A DNA stretch of 64,000 bases from Macrotrachela quadricornifera (Eukaryota; Rotifera; Eurotatoria; Philodinida; Philodinidae). Numbering within the stretch: the first letter of the stretch is position 1; every line of letters begins with the position of its first letter. Location: NCBI GenBank assembly GCA_022393335.1, contig JAJEKB010021277.1:926737-990736 (forward strand). Direction: 5' to 3'. The notes beneath the pieces are model-generated. The model saw nothing but the letters and a program-made list of their open reading frames with translations, did no database searches and was not told the origin of the DNA. This document shows positions 12,587 through 23,445 of this stretch, one piece after another. The translations under genes and the position numbers were made by a program.

Positions 12587-12802
12587 TTATGAACAATCTC
12601 CATGGCCACCATGATGACCGCCATCAAAATGATGGTTTTCGCCAAAACCGCCATGATGATGATGATGATAATGATCATGATAATTAGATCCGAATCCAGT
12701 ATTCATATGTGGATTATATCCTGGAACAAAACCAAAAGACTTGCGTGGCTTGACATGTGAATCACGACGACCGTGGTGGTTATGTGATTGTCCGCTACCC
12801 AT
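12587..12802 (-). CDS. Small His/Gly-rich protein
   Basis: A 71-aa ORF rich in His (about a quarter of residues), Gly and Asn, with a central run of five His and GGHHGGHGD near the C terminus. The amino end MGSGQS fits the N-myristoylation consensus (Gly2, Ser6), which would place it on a membrane surface; this is inference. A TATA-like box sits ~75 bp upstream. The composition suggests metal binding or a low-complexity structural role, but I recognise no family. The unusual composition and the promoter support a real gene. No intron is evident. Confidence 0.55.
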   Translation of the reverse strand: MGSGQSHNHHGRRDSHVKPRKSFGFVPGYNPHMNTGFGSNYHDHYHHHHHGGFGENHHFDGGHHGGHGDCS

Positions 12803-12875
12803 ATTTGCACGAGAAAATAGTTATGTATTATAATTTTTTTACTAACTGAAATACACCTGAAGTAGAAAAAGCTTC

Positions 12876-12883
12876 ATTATATA
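12876..12883 (-). promoter_or_regulatory. TATA-like box of the His-rich gene
   Basis: On the minus strand the sequence reads TATATAAT, 74 nt upstream of the ATG at 12802. The position is reasonable for a core promoter with a short leader. Confidence 0.4.
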
Positions 12884-15880
12884 GAATAGTAAAGTATAAA
12901 AAAAGACGCAATTTCTCGTTCTCTTATTATAAAAAAAATATTATTCAGATTTTTTTAGAACGAAACGCAACAGAAATAGCAAAAAGTCGTCTGTAAAGGA
13001 ATAAAAGTGCTGATTCACTCTTCCTATAAAAGATTGAATGACGACGATATTTTGACGTAGGATGATGAATTTTGAGTATTTTTTGCGTCTTGAAAGTTTT
13101 TTTAGTCCCATAAAAGTATGATCAAGTCGATAAATGTGATAGTTGATAAACAACTTTTTCATCGTTGTAAAAAAAATTACTCAGATCGCCGAAATATAGA
13201 TATCCGAAATCTTTCAATGGTCGATATCAGTATCTCTTCCACTGGCCATTTTTCCAACTAACCTTGCCCTTCGCTCTTTCCAACATATATCATATATTGT
13301 TGCGTATACCAAAACAAAGACTAGACATCATCCTACAATGTCTTTGACAGCTTTAGTTTTTGGAATGTGAATAGTTGAAAATCAGCATAGTCGATATGGC
13401 TTTCGACGAAGTGCATACTTATCTTAAATTGTCAACATCAATTACCTTTAGTCAAATTTTATAAAGAATTTTTTTTCTTAAAAAATCTATCGTTTGTGTA
13501 AAAAAATCAATGTCAAAGAAAACTTTGAAAATCCGATATCACCAATCGATTCCTCAAACCCAAAAACCTATCTATCAAATTTTTTCTTGAAACTATTGAT
13601 GAGTTTTCATTAGCTAAGCGAATACTGAGTTCTAGTTGGCTTGGGTGGACAGGCAGATTTCAAGCATTTTAGTCGACGTATTTAAACGCCCTATAACTCT
13701 TTCTTTCAGAAAAGGAAATTGTTTAAATAATTCTTGAATAAGCAAAAGAAATTTTTATCGTCCTACATGCAGTTGTTTTAGCACACATATATTCATAGAA
13801 TTTTTATATTGAACAAATCACAGTTTTTATACATTCATACGCTTTATTAAAGTATTCCTGATAGACACAAGTGAACAAAATGTGAGTCCATAGTCTATAG
13901 TTCAACGATACAGGTGACACTTTACCTTAGTTTGTTCAAAGTAAAATAAAAATAAAGTGCTATTCTAGATCAAAATTAGGAATAATCCATGTAATATTAT
14001 ATGCTACGATACTAAAACATTTTTTTTGTTCAAATCAATTATGTTGCTTTTAGAAAAATTAGTTTGAAAATTAAAGAAAATCGATTTACAAGCGAAACAC
14101 GACTTCTTATCCTGGAAAGTCGAACAAACAAATACCAAAGAAAAAGAGCGTAAAGAATATCCACTTCTATTCCGTCTGAATTGTTGCTATTTTCATTGAC
14201 TATATTAAGTCTATATTCATCACAATTTAATATCAATACAAACGTGATAGTATCGTGTATTGTCCCTAACGCAAGTCATTACTTCTATTTCTTCCATTAC
14301 AAATACATCTACCATTTACCAATCAACCATATGTAAAAGGTTTACGAGTATAGCGGACTCCAAGAAAATTCGTCTATTGTTCAATAGTTGAATGGCATTC
14401 TCATTAGGTCTGTAAACATCTTCAAATTTTTCATCAACTATTTCGTTGACAAGATGTGAGAGAACGCCATATTACTTTTTGTACTTTTATTCAATAACGT
14501 GCTTTCTCTTTCGTTTCATTGTATTTTATGTACCATTTTTGTCTTCGCAGTCAAACATTTTACTTATTTATACCTTTTTCAGTAGGAAGAAAAGAACAAA
14601 ACATGATTATTGATAAGATATGTAATAGATCGTTGCTCTGCTTTTGTGAACAAATGAAGGTACGAGAGACCGTTATATATATTAAAAAATAAAGAAATAT
14701 TCAGAAGTATTTTCATTTCTCAGGAGACTCATGGATGGTCGAATCCGATCAATTTTTCATGAAAGATGTCGAATTCCGACCGAAAAAGATTGGATCTACA
14801 GGTCGGGTTGAATCTACTGGGTTTTTTTCTAAAAATCATTCGAAGTTTTCTGAAAAAATCTTCCCTCAAAACTATTTCAGTGTAATTGAATCTCATAACA
14901 GCATCAGTAGTGCATAGCAAACACGTAATTAAAATCATTTCTTTTTCTTAAATTTATGCTTCAAATTGAAGAAAATTCTTTATCTTCAGAACATTTCAAT
15001 CTTTAATCATTCGAAAACTGATAGAATTTGTCTCAAAACACATTACAATAAATGAACGAAAAATTAGAATTATTTCGCTGGAAATAAATATGCAGAAATA
15101 TGTCAAGATTATGGCTAGATGTTTTGCACGTTCAAATATTTCAAATAAAATTGTATCATTCTTGAGTTGTTCAAAAGCGAAAAGATTTATCATACTCTAC
15201 AATAAAAAAAGAAAAATAAATCCTGATCTCTAATGTTTCTGTCGTCAAACTAAAATGAAAGGGTCTGAATTATATTAAAAAATCCTGATGATATAACGTC
15301 ATAGAATAAGTCTCTTTAAATTTGACATTGTCCCCGGAGTAATTATATAAGAGATGAGAGCAGGAAATAAAATTAACAAAATGCATAGTACCTTTTATTA
15401 TTATGCGCAGATACAAATAGTAACATACCAAAATCTATCTCTCTTTAACTAATTTCCTACAAAAATAGTTATCATTAGTAATTGAATATTATTCAATAAG
15501 TATTGAGGATTCATTTACTAAGAAATACTCTGATGAATTTATAGATAATTCCAAGATATGTGAGAATGTACTAAATGCAATATTGAATCATTGAACGATA
15601 GAAGAGAAATGTCTTTGTCATTTTCCAAATATACTTTACAATAAACATTTGTTATGAAACTTATTTTTCTCATAGGAATATCTAGGTTATTTCTGTGCTT
15701 AACCGCATATCTACGTAGGTGATATTGTTATGATAACATCACATTCTCCTTCTTTTTATTTTTATATTCGTATATTTTATGTTTTATTTGCTCTTTCCTC
15801 ACATCATATCACTGCTATACCTACACTTTCTCTTCTCTTTCATTCTCCTTTTGTATAGTTGTGTTTTTATCACGTCAACG
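12884..15880. other. Three-kilobase intergenic stretch, no gene seen
   Basis: AT-rich DNA with scattered short ORFs (12941-13162, 14039-14236, 14735-14917, 14996-15193) that have no domain, signal or composition supporting them. No transposon ends, tRNA or tandem repeats were recognised. Regulatory sequence for the downstream transporter probably lies at the right end. Confidence 0.45.
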
Positions 15881-15889
15881 TATATAAAA
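15881..15889 (+). promoter_or_regulatory. TATA box of the sugar transporter gene
   Basis: TATATAAAA lies 101 nt upstream of the transporter ATG, after a pyrimidine-rich stretch (15735-15850). Confidence 0.5.
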
Positions 15890-15981
15890 AAAAGCATAGT
15901 CATTTTTTTCAAATTTTTTAAAAATTGACTCATTACTAGTGCAACAGTATTATACATTCAAATAAGTTCAAATTTACCTCA

Positions 15982-17820
15982 ATGAGCGGAAACGGTATTA
16001 CGAAAGACGATTGTTCTGATGGATTGAATGTATTTTCGACGTCTCACCACATAAACAGTCAAGACTCTACTTGTGTGACCATTCCGGACTTGCGAGGCAA
16101 GAAGAATAATTTTGACCGTAATACAAGTACCTTGAAAATGCTCAAATACGAAAATTCCATGCAGGAAGAGTTTGAAGATGGTAATGAAGCACAACAAGTA
16201 CATTTATTAAAGGATTGTAACGAACAAAAAAAAAGTGAAACTGATCATCGTCATCATCATATTCAACATAAGAATATTCATTATGGAAAGCCATATTATG
16301 CTGTGTTTCTAGCTGCGTTTTCTTCATTAGGTGGATGGTTTTTTGGCTATGATCAAGGTGTTACTGGTGGTATAGTTATCATGGATTCATTTAAAAATGA
16401 TTTTTGTGTTGGAGTATATGCTAATAAAAGCGTTTGTGATCTTTCAATAGCTGCTTTACCTCCTGACTATAGACAATTTCTAGTATTTTTTACATTAATG
16501 TATAATCTTGGATGTTTTATTGGTGCTCTATTTATTTCTACGTTTGTAGCAGAAAAATTCGGACGTCGAGCCATTATTTTCACTTCAACAATTCTATTTA
16601 TAATTGGTACTTCAATGGTTATTTTACCACCGGGAGGTTCAAAGTCGATAATGATTTTTATACTGATTGGACGGATAGTCGAAGGCACAGGCGTTGGTTG
16701 TTCTTCATTTGCTTGTCCATTATATGCTTCAGAAATAGCTCCAACAAATCTACGTGGAATGCTCTCTGGTTTTATGACAATGGGCATAGTAACTGGTATA
16801 TTTGCTGCTAATGTAGTAAATTTCTTTTTACAAAATCATAAATGGGGTTGGCGATTGTCGAATGCCATTATTTTAATTGCACCATTTATTCTTATGATAG
16901 GTATATTTTTCTGTCCTGAAACTCCTCGATGGTTATTCAAGAAAAAAGGTCGAGAACCAGCAGAGAAAAGTTTAAAACGTATTCGTGAAATATCCGATGT
17001 AACTGCTGAGTTAAATGCTATTGATGATGCTATACAAGAAGAAGGCAATGAACTTTCAATCAAAGAACTCTTTACAACAAAGAAAATGTTAGAAAGACTT
17101 GGTATAGGTATGGGTATACATATTTTTCTGCAAACATCGGGTATTAGTCCTATTTTTGCATTTGGTGGTATTATTTTCGAAAGTGTTCTTGGATCAGGTA
17201 TCATATCATTATTAATTTTATCCGGTGCAAATATGCTTAGTACTATACCAGCTTTATTCTTATTTGATAGACTTGGACGTCGAAAACTTCTTATATTTTG
17301 TGGTTTAGGTATGGTAATTGGTCATCTTGTAGCAGCCACCGTATTTCTTACTGGTTGTAATGTAGTCAAAACTGTTATGAATGATATTATAGTGAATGAA
17401 GAAGTAAATTGTGGAACAAATGCTGGTATATTTATGCTTATTTTTACAGTTATTTATATAATTTGTTTTGCACTTTCTTGGGGAGCAATCTGCTGGATTT
17501 ATGCAGCTGAAATTTATCCTCTTAATGTCAGAGCTAGAGCAATGTCATTAACAACAGCAAGCCATTGGTTTATGTGTATAATCATGGCTTATATATTAGA
17601 GTTAGTAGCACCATTGGGAATACATGGAGTATTTTATCTATTCGGTAGTCTATGCCTTTTGGCTGTATTATTCGTATATCTTTTTTGTCCAGAAACAAAA
17701 GGAGTTTTACTAGAAGATATTGAAGAAGTATTTGATAATTTTCAATTAAAAAATAGAACAATTGTAAAAATGTTGCGAAGATCACCATGTCAGGAAAATA
17801 CAAAAAGAACATCTATGTAA
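15982..17820 (+). CDS. MFS sugar porter, fungal/plant hexose-transporter type
   Basis: A complete intronless ORF of 612 aa. A ~100-aa hydrophilic, His-rich amino tail precedes twelve predicted membrane segments starting near residue 104. Sugar-porter signatures are all present: FGYDQGVTGG in TM1, GRRAI and DRLGRRK in the 2-3 and 8-9 loops, GRIVEGTGVG, PETPRWL after TM6, YAAEIYPLNVRARA before TM11 and PETKG after TM12. The helix-7 QQxSGIN motif of glucose transporters reads LQTSGIS, so the first Gln and the Asn are changed, which could alter substrate choice. FGYDQG is more typical of fungal and plant porters than of animal GLUTs. It probably acts at the plasma membrane as a sugar or polyol symporter. 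The lack of introns and the fungal-like motifs make transfer a possibility, not a conclusion. Confidence 0.92.
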   Translation: MSGNGITKDDCSDGLNVFSTSHHINSQDSTCVTIPDLRGKKNNFDRNTSTLKMLKYENSMQEEFEDGNEAQQVHLLKDCNEQKKSETDHRHHHIQHKNIHYGKPYYAVFLAAFSSLGGWFFGYDQGVTGGIVIMDSFKNDFCVGVYANKSVCDLSIAALPPDYRQFLVFFTLMYNLGCFIGALFISTFVAEKFGRRAIIFTSTILFIIGTSMVILPPGGSKSIMIFILIGRIVEGTGVGCSSFACPLYASEIAPTNLRGMLSGFMTMGIVTGIFAANVVNFFLQNHKWGWRLSNAIILIAPFILMIGIFFCPETPRWLFKKKGREPAEKSLKRIREISDVTAELNAIDDAIQEEGNELSIKELFTTKKMLERLGIGMGIHIFLQTSGISPIFAFGGIIFESVLGSGIISLLILSGANMLSTIPALFLFDRLGRRKLLIFCGLGMVIGHLVAATVFLTGCNVVKTVMNDIIVNEEVNCGTNAGIFMLIFTVIYIICFALSWGAICWIYAAEIYPLNVRARAMSLTTASHWFMCIIMAYILELVAPLGIHGVFYLFGSLCLLAVLFVYLFCPETKGVLLEDIEEVFDNFQLKNRTIVKMLRRSPCQENTKRTSM

Positions 17821-18249
17821 TACGTGAGAAAATTATTTTAGCTTTCAACAAATGATGAAAGGATGCATGTTTATAAGGAAAGTCAATATGATCTCATTCT
17901 TTCCTTTATTTTAATTTTTATTCATGTTTTAGTTATTGTTTCTTTATTATATAAAACTTCGTAAAGTATATACAACAAACAAATTGTTTTTCTTGCTGTA
18001 TTATCTGATGGTGACGACAAATCGTGATGAAGATAGATGATAAGCTCATCATTCCAAACGAGAAATATCTATATCATCATTGATATCAGTTGTTAATGAC
18101 ATTGTGAGATCATTCACTAATATTCACTTATTCTTATGAGTTAGGATAATAAAAAATACAACTGTAGAGACAAGCAGTCTTTTTTTTTTTTAATACAATA
18201 CTGAAATACAAAATACAGTCAGTCAATATGGTGCATCCATTGTGTTGGA
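17821..18249. other. Convergent intergenic spacer
   Basis: Space between the transporter and the converging sulfotransferase. It contains a T11 run at 18180-18191 and AT-rich sequence that should hold both polyadenylation regions. No gene is seen. Confidence 0.5.
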
Positions 18250-19621
18250 TTATGATGAGCAAATTAATGTAGGTCTATTCACATAATCTTCTAATCGATA
18301 ATTGAATAAATAAAAATCATCATTATAGAGATTTTTGAGCCGACAAATCAAGTTATCTGGCAAGGTTGAAAACAACTGTTGATAATCCCGTTTGTTATAA
18401 CCTGATGCACCAAGTCGCTTTTGAATATTCCAATCAGATATATTAAGGCGTTTGAGCAAGGAAATAAAGTCGTTGTTGAATGTTTCATATTTGCCAATGA
18501 AGTTATACTTGAATTCACAGACTTGACAAATCATTGTATATGGTTGCCAATGACCGTCCATTTGAGCTATTCCAACAGCTGTTTGAGTATTTGTGAGAAT
18601 ATATTGAACAAAATGTTCAAATGGAGGAATAAATTCTTCACATAGATCATGTCCCGAGAAGGGACAGCGAACCGAATTGAACAGTGTATATTGATGACAA
18701 ATTTTCCTGCGAACGGCATCATAATGAGGTTCTGGTTGAATTCTATCTTTTGCAAGTATTGCAATTCTCTCTTTATAAGCCGATGCTAGACGTTCAAATG
18801 GATGTCGAACGAACAAAGCTCGAGTAAAAGATGAAGAGAATATATTAGATATATTTGATATGCTATTGAAATGAATATTAGGAAATATATCTTTTAAATT
18901 TAACCTCCAAGGATTCAGAAATAGAGTCGAAGACGCACTATTAATATCTTCAGATCGAAGGATATGAAGGTAAGTCTGAAGCAATGAGACAACAAGTTCC
19001 GATTCTTTTATGTTTGGAATTGGTATTCCATTCTAAAATTAAAGATTGAAATATAAATATTGAAATCCTTCAAAATAGTGTCATTTTATTTATTTGTCAT
19101 ACCTTTTGAAATTGTTCGATGAATTTAGGAATATTAATGAGTTGTTCTGCTCGAGTTCTGTTAATATCAATATTTGTCTTGGTATTATTGAAATAGTCAA
19201 TGATATCACGAATATAAGTATAAGTTATAAATGAAACAAGAGTTTTTGATGCTATCTTCGGAACGGCACAATACATCAAAGATTTAGATTGAAGTGGAAA
19301 AAGAGCTGAATTAAGCCATGGATATGCTTGTATCAAATTAGCAGGTGCAATCTTTCTTATATCAAAGTCGATTATTGACATATGTGAATGATTACATTTA
19401 CTACTGAGTGTCTTCGAACGATCTTCATAGATTATGGGTGCTAATAAACTTGAGCCAGTTTCTATTCTTCTGACCAGTGGTAAAACTGATTCCTTGTTTA
19501 CAGTAAAGAAATATTCATGAAATTGAACTATAGCCAAGAAGCTTATTAAAATGATCACATATGCACGATATTTCTTAAATTTTCGAAGAGGCCGATGATA
19601 GCGAATAAGGTGAAGAAGCAT
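18250..19621 (-). CDS. Golgi carbohydrate sulfotransferase (Sulfotransfer_2 / HNK-1ST-chondroitin-4-ST family); complement(join(18250..19032,19103..19621))
   Basis: Two exons with a 70-nt phase-0 GT-AG intron give 433 aa. A short basic cytoplasmic tail and one membrane anchor (residues ~20-34) make it a type II membrane protein. The PAPS-binding elements are visible: a 5'-phosphosulfate loop VPKIASKTL at 120-128 and a 3'-phosphate site VRHPFERLASAYKE at ~248-261. Also conserved are HWQPYTMICQVC, YNFIGKYETF and the carboxyl LPDNLICRLKNLYNDDFYLFNY-like block. The 5'-loop usually reads PKVASTNWK or PKVGCSNWK in the family; here SK-T replaces ST-NW. It likely transfers sulfate from PAPS to GalNAc or a uronic/GlcA-containing glycan in the Golgi lumen; the acceptor cannot be read from the sequence. 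Several NxS/T sites are present. Confidence 0.9.
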
Positions 19622-21379
19622 TTTAGATAAAATTCTTGAATTTTATGTTTGACAACTTTTTCTATCTTCTGAAGAATAAAGTAGTTGTTTGATGTAATGT
19701 GTTTTGTCCGTTAAAATAAATAGGAGTATATAATGTATGGTAGTTTTAACTTGATTTATAAATTGAATAATTCCACGATAAACTTCTAAATGTACATATG
19801 TAAATCATTTTATGAAAGGTACAGATCAGTGACGCATCCAAGGAGAAAGTAACTAAGCAATATACTCATTTTATTTGGAGATTTGCTCATTGTCATACCT
19901 TCTCAAAAGAAATACTTTTTAAATAAACATTCAACTATTCAAAGGAACATGCATAGTTATTTAATACGGATCGGTATTTAAAATTTACATCTTTTAAAAT
20001 ATAAGCGAAATTCATAAGAGATCAATCCTTTGAATAGTTATTGATTTTTTGTCTATTTAGTTTGAAACCTTTTTGCTAGCATAGATAGTTAAGATATATT
20101 TCATCTAGCAAACTTTTGAGAAAAGGATTTGAAAAAGTAAGCATAGTCAATAGCTAAACAAATGATCGATTGAATGAACAAGGGCTAATACAAATACACA
20201 ATAGTATCTATTTATTGTTCCATTAACAGTATCACCAATTTTATTTTAATAGTACAGCTTGACACTCTTTTGAGGGTCAGCCATTAGAAATAGAGACATT
20301 AAAAATAGACTAAAACATACATGACACAGACTTAAGATTGCAGTTTGATGTTTATTTGATGAAAAGAACCTCATTCCGTGTTGTGCTGTTTTTCTTCTAC
20401 GTTATCAGTACTTTATTGTGCCAAAAAAGTTTTGGCCTATCGATAAAAAACTTTGTCCATTGGTCTAAAAGTGTTAAATACAAATTTCCAACTATCATTC
20501 ATTGGCTTTTTTATATAAGGCACGATTTGAAAAGAAGATTTGAAGTATTATAGCAAGAAAACAGAAAATATTTGGGATTTTGGACTCTTCGATCACAAAT
20601 CTGGTATATGACATTATGATATTTGGACTCGATTATATTTCCCCTTTTCACCTGAAGCGGATTATGCTTAAAGCTTCTTCTCATCATTTTATATGTTTTC
20701 AGTAAGATTTCGATATGAAACATATAAAATGATACCACAATAGCCATCAAATATCACATTATCCTGAAAACTGGCTAGAACTGAGGGGCAATGAAAGTGT
20801 TTGTTTTTTTAAATCAGTTTGTATTTCGATTCTACTAATATTTATCAAAACAAAATTCGACTGACCCACTGGCATAATCAGGGTAGAACTCTCAAGAGCA
20901 CAGCTTCATCACCGCATTTTTGAGCCCTACCATTCACAGTTTGGACAAAGTGAATTTTTAAGTCAAAATACATGAACATAATTCCGAACATTGTAGTTCG
21001 AGTTTCCAGTTACTGAAGATGTACATATAAGTTTAGACCGATATTAACAGTACTCTGTGTCTCTACCAGGTTTGTCCCAAAAACAAAATTTAAAAATTAC
21101 CAATTGTTGAATTAGATATTCAGATTTTGTTGGATGACTCATGAATCCAATTGGGCATGTTTGATGAAGGTTCAAGGACAGAAAAATGTACCGAGATATT
21201 TTAATCTTAAGACTATATCTGTAGTTCCTTTGAGTCTTTTCTTGTTCCGACTCTGTCTGCATTCTCGTTCAAGATTGTTTTTCCGTGGAAAAAAGCCTTG
21301 AATAATATGTGATTGGATGAACTATTTTCTTAAGTTACATTTGACCAGAATTTTGATTTTATGTGTTACAGAGTTTTCC
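19622..21379. other. Intergenic, no supported gene
   Basis: AT-rich. A 71-codon plus ORF (20338-20553) begins with a hydrophobic stretch (FRVVLFFFYVISTLL) that resembles a signal peptide, but it lacks conserved features and downstream structure. I regard it as unproven. A TATATAA at 19727-19733 lies upstream of the sulfotransferase but in an unclear orientation. Confidence 0.4.
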
Positions 21380-21570
21380 GGGAAAAGATGTGTCGCACAA
21401 TCCCTTGCTGGATTAAAAATGTGAAACACGATGTATCTATTCTAACTAGTTACTTCAAAACCGTGTTTGATGTATATTCGGATATACTTGGTTATTATTC
21501 CTTACTTTGTAACATGGAACTTCAACAAGAAAAGATTCCAAAGATATTTTAACTAGACTTAGTTTATACA
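21380..21570 (+). repeat. Dispersed repeat, copy 1
   Basis: This ~190-bp segment is matched in inverted orientation by 33410-33615. Shared landmarks are GTGAAACACGATGTA, AACTAGTTACTTCAAA (diverged in the second copy), CCGTGTTTGATGTATA, GGAACTTCAACAAG and AAAGATATTTTAACTA. It is not coding in either copy, so it is probably part of a transposon family not otherwise recognisable here. Confidence 0.6.
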
Positions 21571-22194
21571 TGATCTCTGCTATTCCTTCAACACTTATGT
21601 TATCATATACGACAGGTTCAGAACTGCATTTCTCAAGCTGTATAATAGCCTCAAAAGGCCATCGATCTCGATCTGTTACGGTCCATAATGATTTGTGCCC
21701 GGTGATTTTCGACCCTGTCGATGACAAAAAATGGACATAATCACCATAATTCACTTTAGATTTAACTATCATAATGAACACAATGGACATATAAGACATA
21801 TAGAGCATAATGGGCATATAATTTTCCGTTTTTCGGAGATCAATCTCAGGGAAATTACTATAACGCATTATATGAAAATTTTTCGTAGATTGTACTGATA
21901 TATTCATTTTTCAAAAAAGTATGTATGAAAGGTGCGTAGTATGAAAGATATAGGCATCACAAAAGTTAACAATGCTCAGGGCTTTTTTTTCAGAATAAAA
22001 TGTTACTTATTGTTTGTTATAAAATTTATTTACATTATTCAATTGCAGCAGAATGAAGTACAAAACAAATTTCTCTTTTAAAGAGTAAACTTATTTTTTG
22101 GGTAAATTTTATTATTTGAAAAAAGAGTAAAAATTGTGCTTAATTATTTTGAAGGTACTTTTTCATTTATACAAAAATATCTCTACTTTGTCAT

Positions 22195-22428
22195 TCAATG
22201 AGCCTTACTCAACATTTGCTTGTTGGCCACACATTATGTGATCTGTTCTTAAGAGCGGTGTCTTGACTTTTATCTCTCTCTTGCTATTCGTCTCTCAGAC
22301 CTCTTTAACAGCTACTAGAGAGGCTAGAGAGAAGGATAGCAAGAGAGAGATAAAAGTCGAGACACCGCTCTTAGCAACAGATTATATAATGTGTGGCCGA
22401 CAAGCGAATGTTGAATAAGACTCATTAG
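22195..22428. mobile_element. ~234-bp foldback MITE
   Basis: Nearly perfect inverted arms (22195-22302 and 22322-22428) meet at a ~20-bp loop near 22311. The arms share ACTCAACATTTGCTTGT, GGCCACACATTAT, AAGAGCGGTGTC and ATCTCTCTCTTGCTAT. There is no coding content. High arm identity implies a recent insertion or gene conversion between the arms. Confidence 0.8.
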
Positions 22429-22764
22429 ACAAGCCCGTTTTTTAGATAAAATTTTGAAAAGCGAGCATTTACAATAATTGAGGAGATATTCTTGACTGTT
22501 GTAATTTTTTTTCAATGATATCGCTAAACACAATATATCTCTTATTTAGAAGAAGAAATCTTCTGTGGAAATCTGAATAAATTTCTTTAAAATGTTTAAA
22601 TGATCTAGTTGAGTAGGATTATTTTTTGTGATCTCAATTGAGAAAACAGCTTATGAGTTCTGGAGAAATTAATCTGAACTGTCTATTGGTTTGCTAGATT
22701 CTGATATTGCGTAGATAAAATAGTTCAATTTTCTCAAGACTGAAACATCATTTAAAAACACAAA

Positions 22765-23010
22765 ATAAATATTTTTGAGCCCAGGTCGAACGAAATGGTT
22801 CGCCATACGGCGGTAAAAGTGGGCGCAGAAACACGAACCGTTACTCCATTAAAATAGATCGTTATACAGCCGTAATGTTATAATATTTGGTTCTACGTTA
22901 ATCAGAACGCTAACACAAATCCGGATCGTATGACATTACCGCCGTATAACGATCTATTCTGACGGAGTGACGGACCGTATCGTACGACCTGGGTGGCTAA
23001 AAATATGACG
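22765..23010. mobile_element. ~245-bp MITE with GC-rich inverted ends
   Basis: Inverted arms run from ~22765 and to ~23010. Landmarks are CCCAGGTCG near each end, CATACGGCGGTAA and ATAGATCGTTATAC. The GC content is clearly above the local background. The middle (about 22885-22925) is the loop. No ORF and no clear target duplication are visible. Confidence 0.7.
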
Positions 23011-23445
23011 ATTCATATGAAAGTGCAAGTTTTACTAGAACATTTATGGGAAATAATCGTTGTCTTCTTAGGGTATCCTATTCTACGGCTGCCAGCTATT
23101 TACCTTACGACTGGTTTGGTTACGATGTATAAATAAATTGGTAAATAAGTGACACTTTTTTTCTTGTTCTTTCAACAAATTGTGTTCTATTTATTTTTTT
23201 CCACATCGTACCGTGATCGTTGTCCTTCGTGATGAAAAAAAGTACATTGAGAAAGAATGAACTTCTTAAAGGACATTGGATGAATCATGAATTTCTAAAA
23301 CAATATTTGTGTGTATAATAAAACAAAGTTAAAGCATAATAAATTTAGAGTTCCCTTTCACTTTATTCCTTTCAAACATGACACTGAATCATAGATCTAT
23401 GATACATAAAAAATATCTAAAGATACTGTTTCCATTTTGATAGTA

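Noticed and set aside
20338..20553. Possible small secreted protein with signal-like amino end
   Set aside because: No Cys pattern, no promoter or polyA context, and the composition matches surrounding non-coding DNA.
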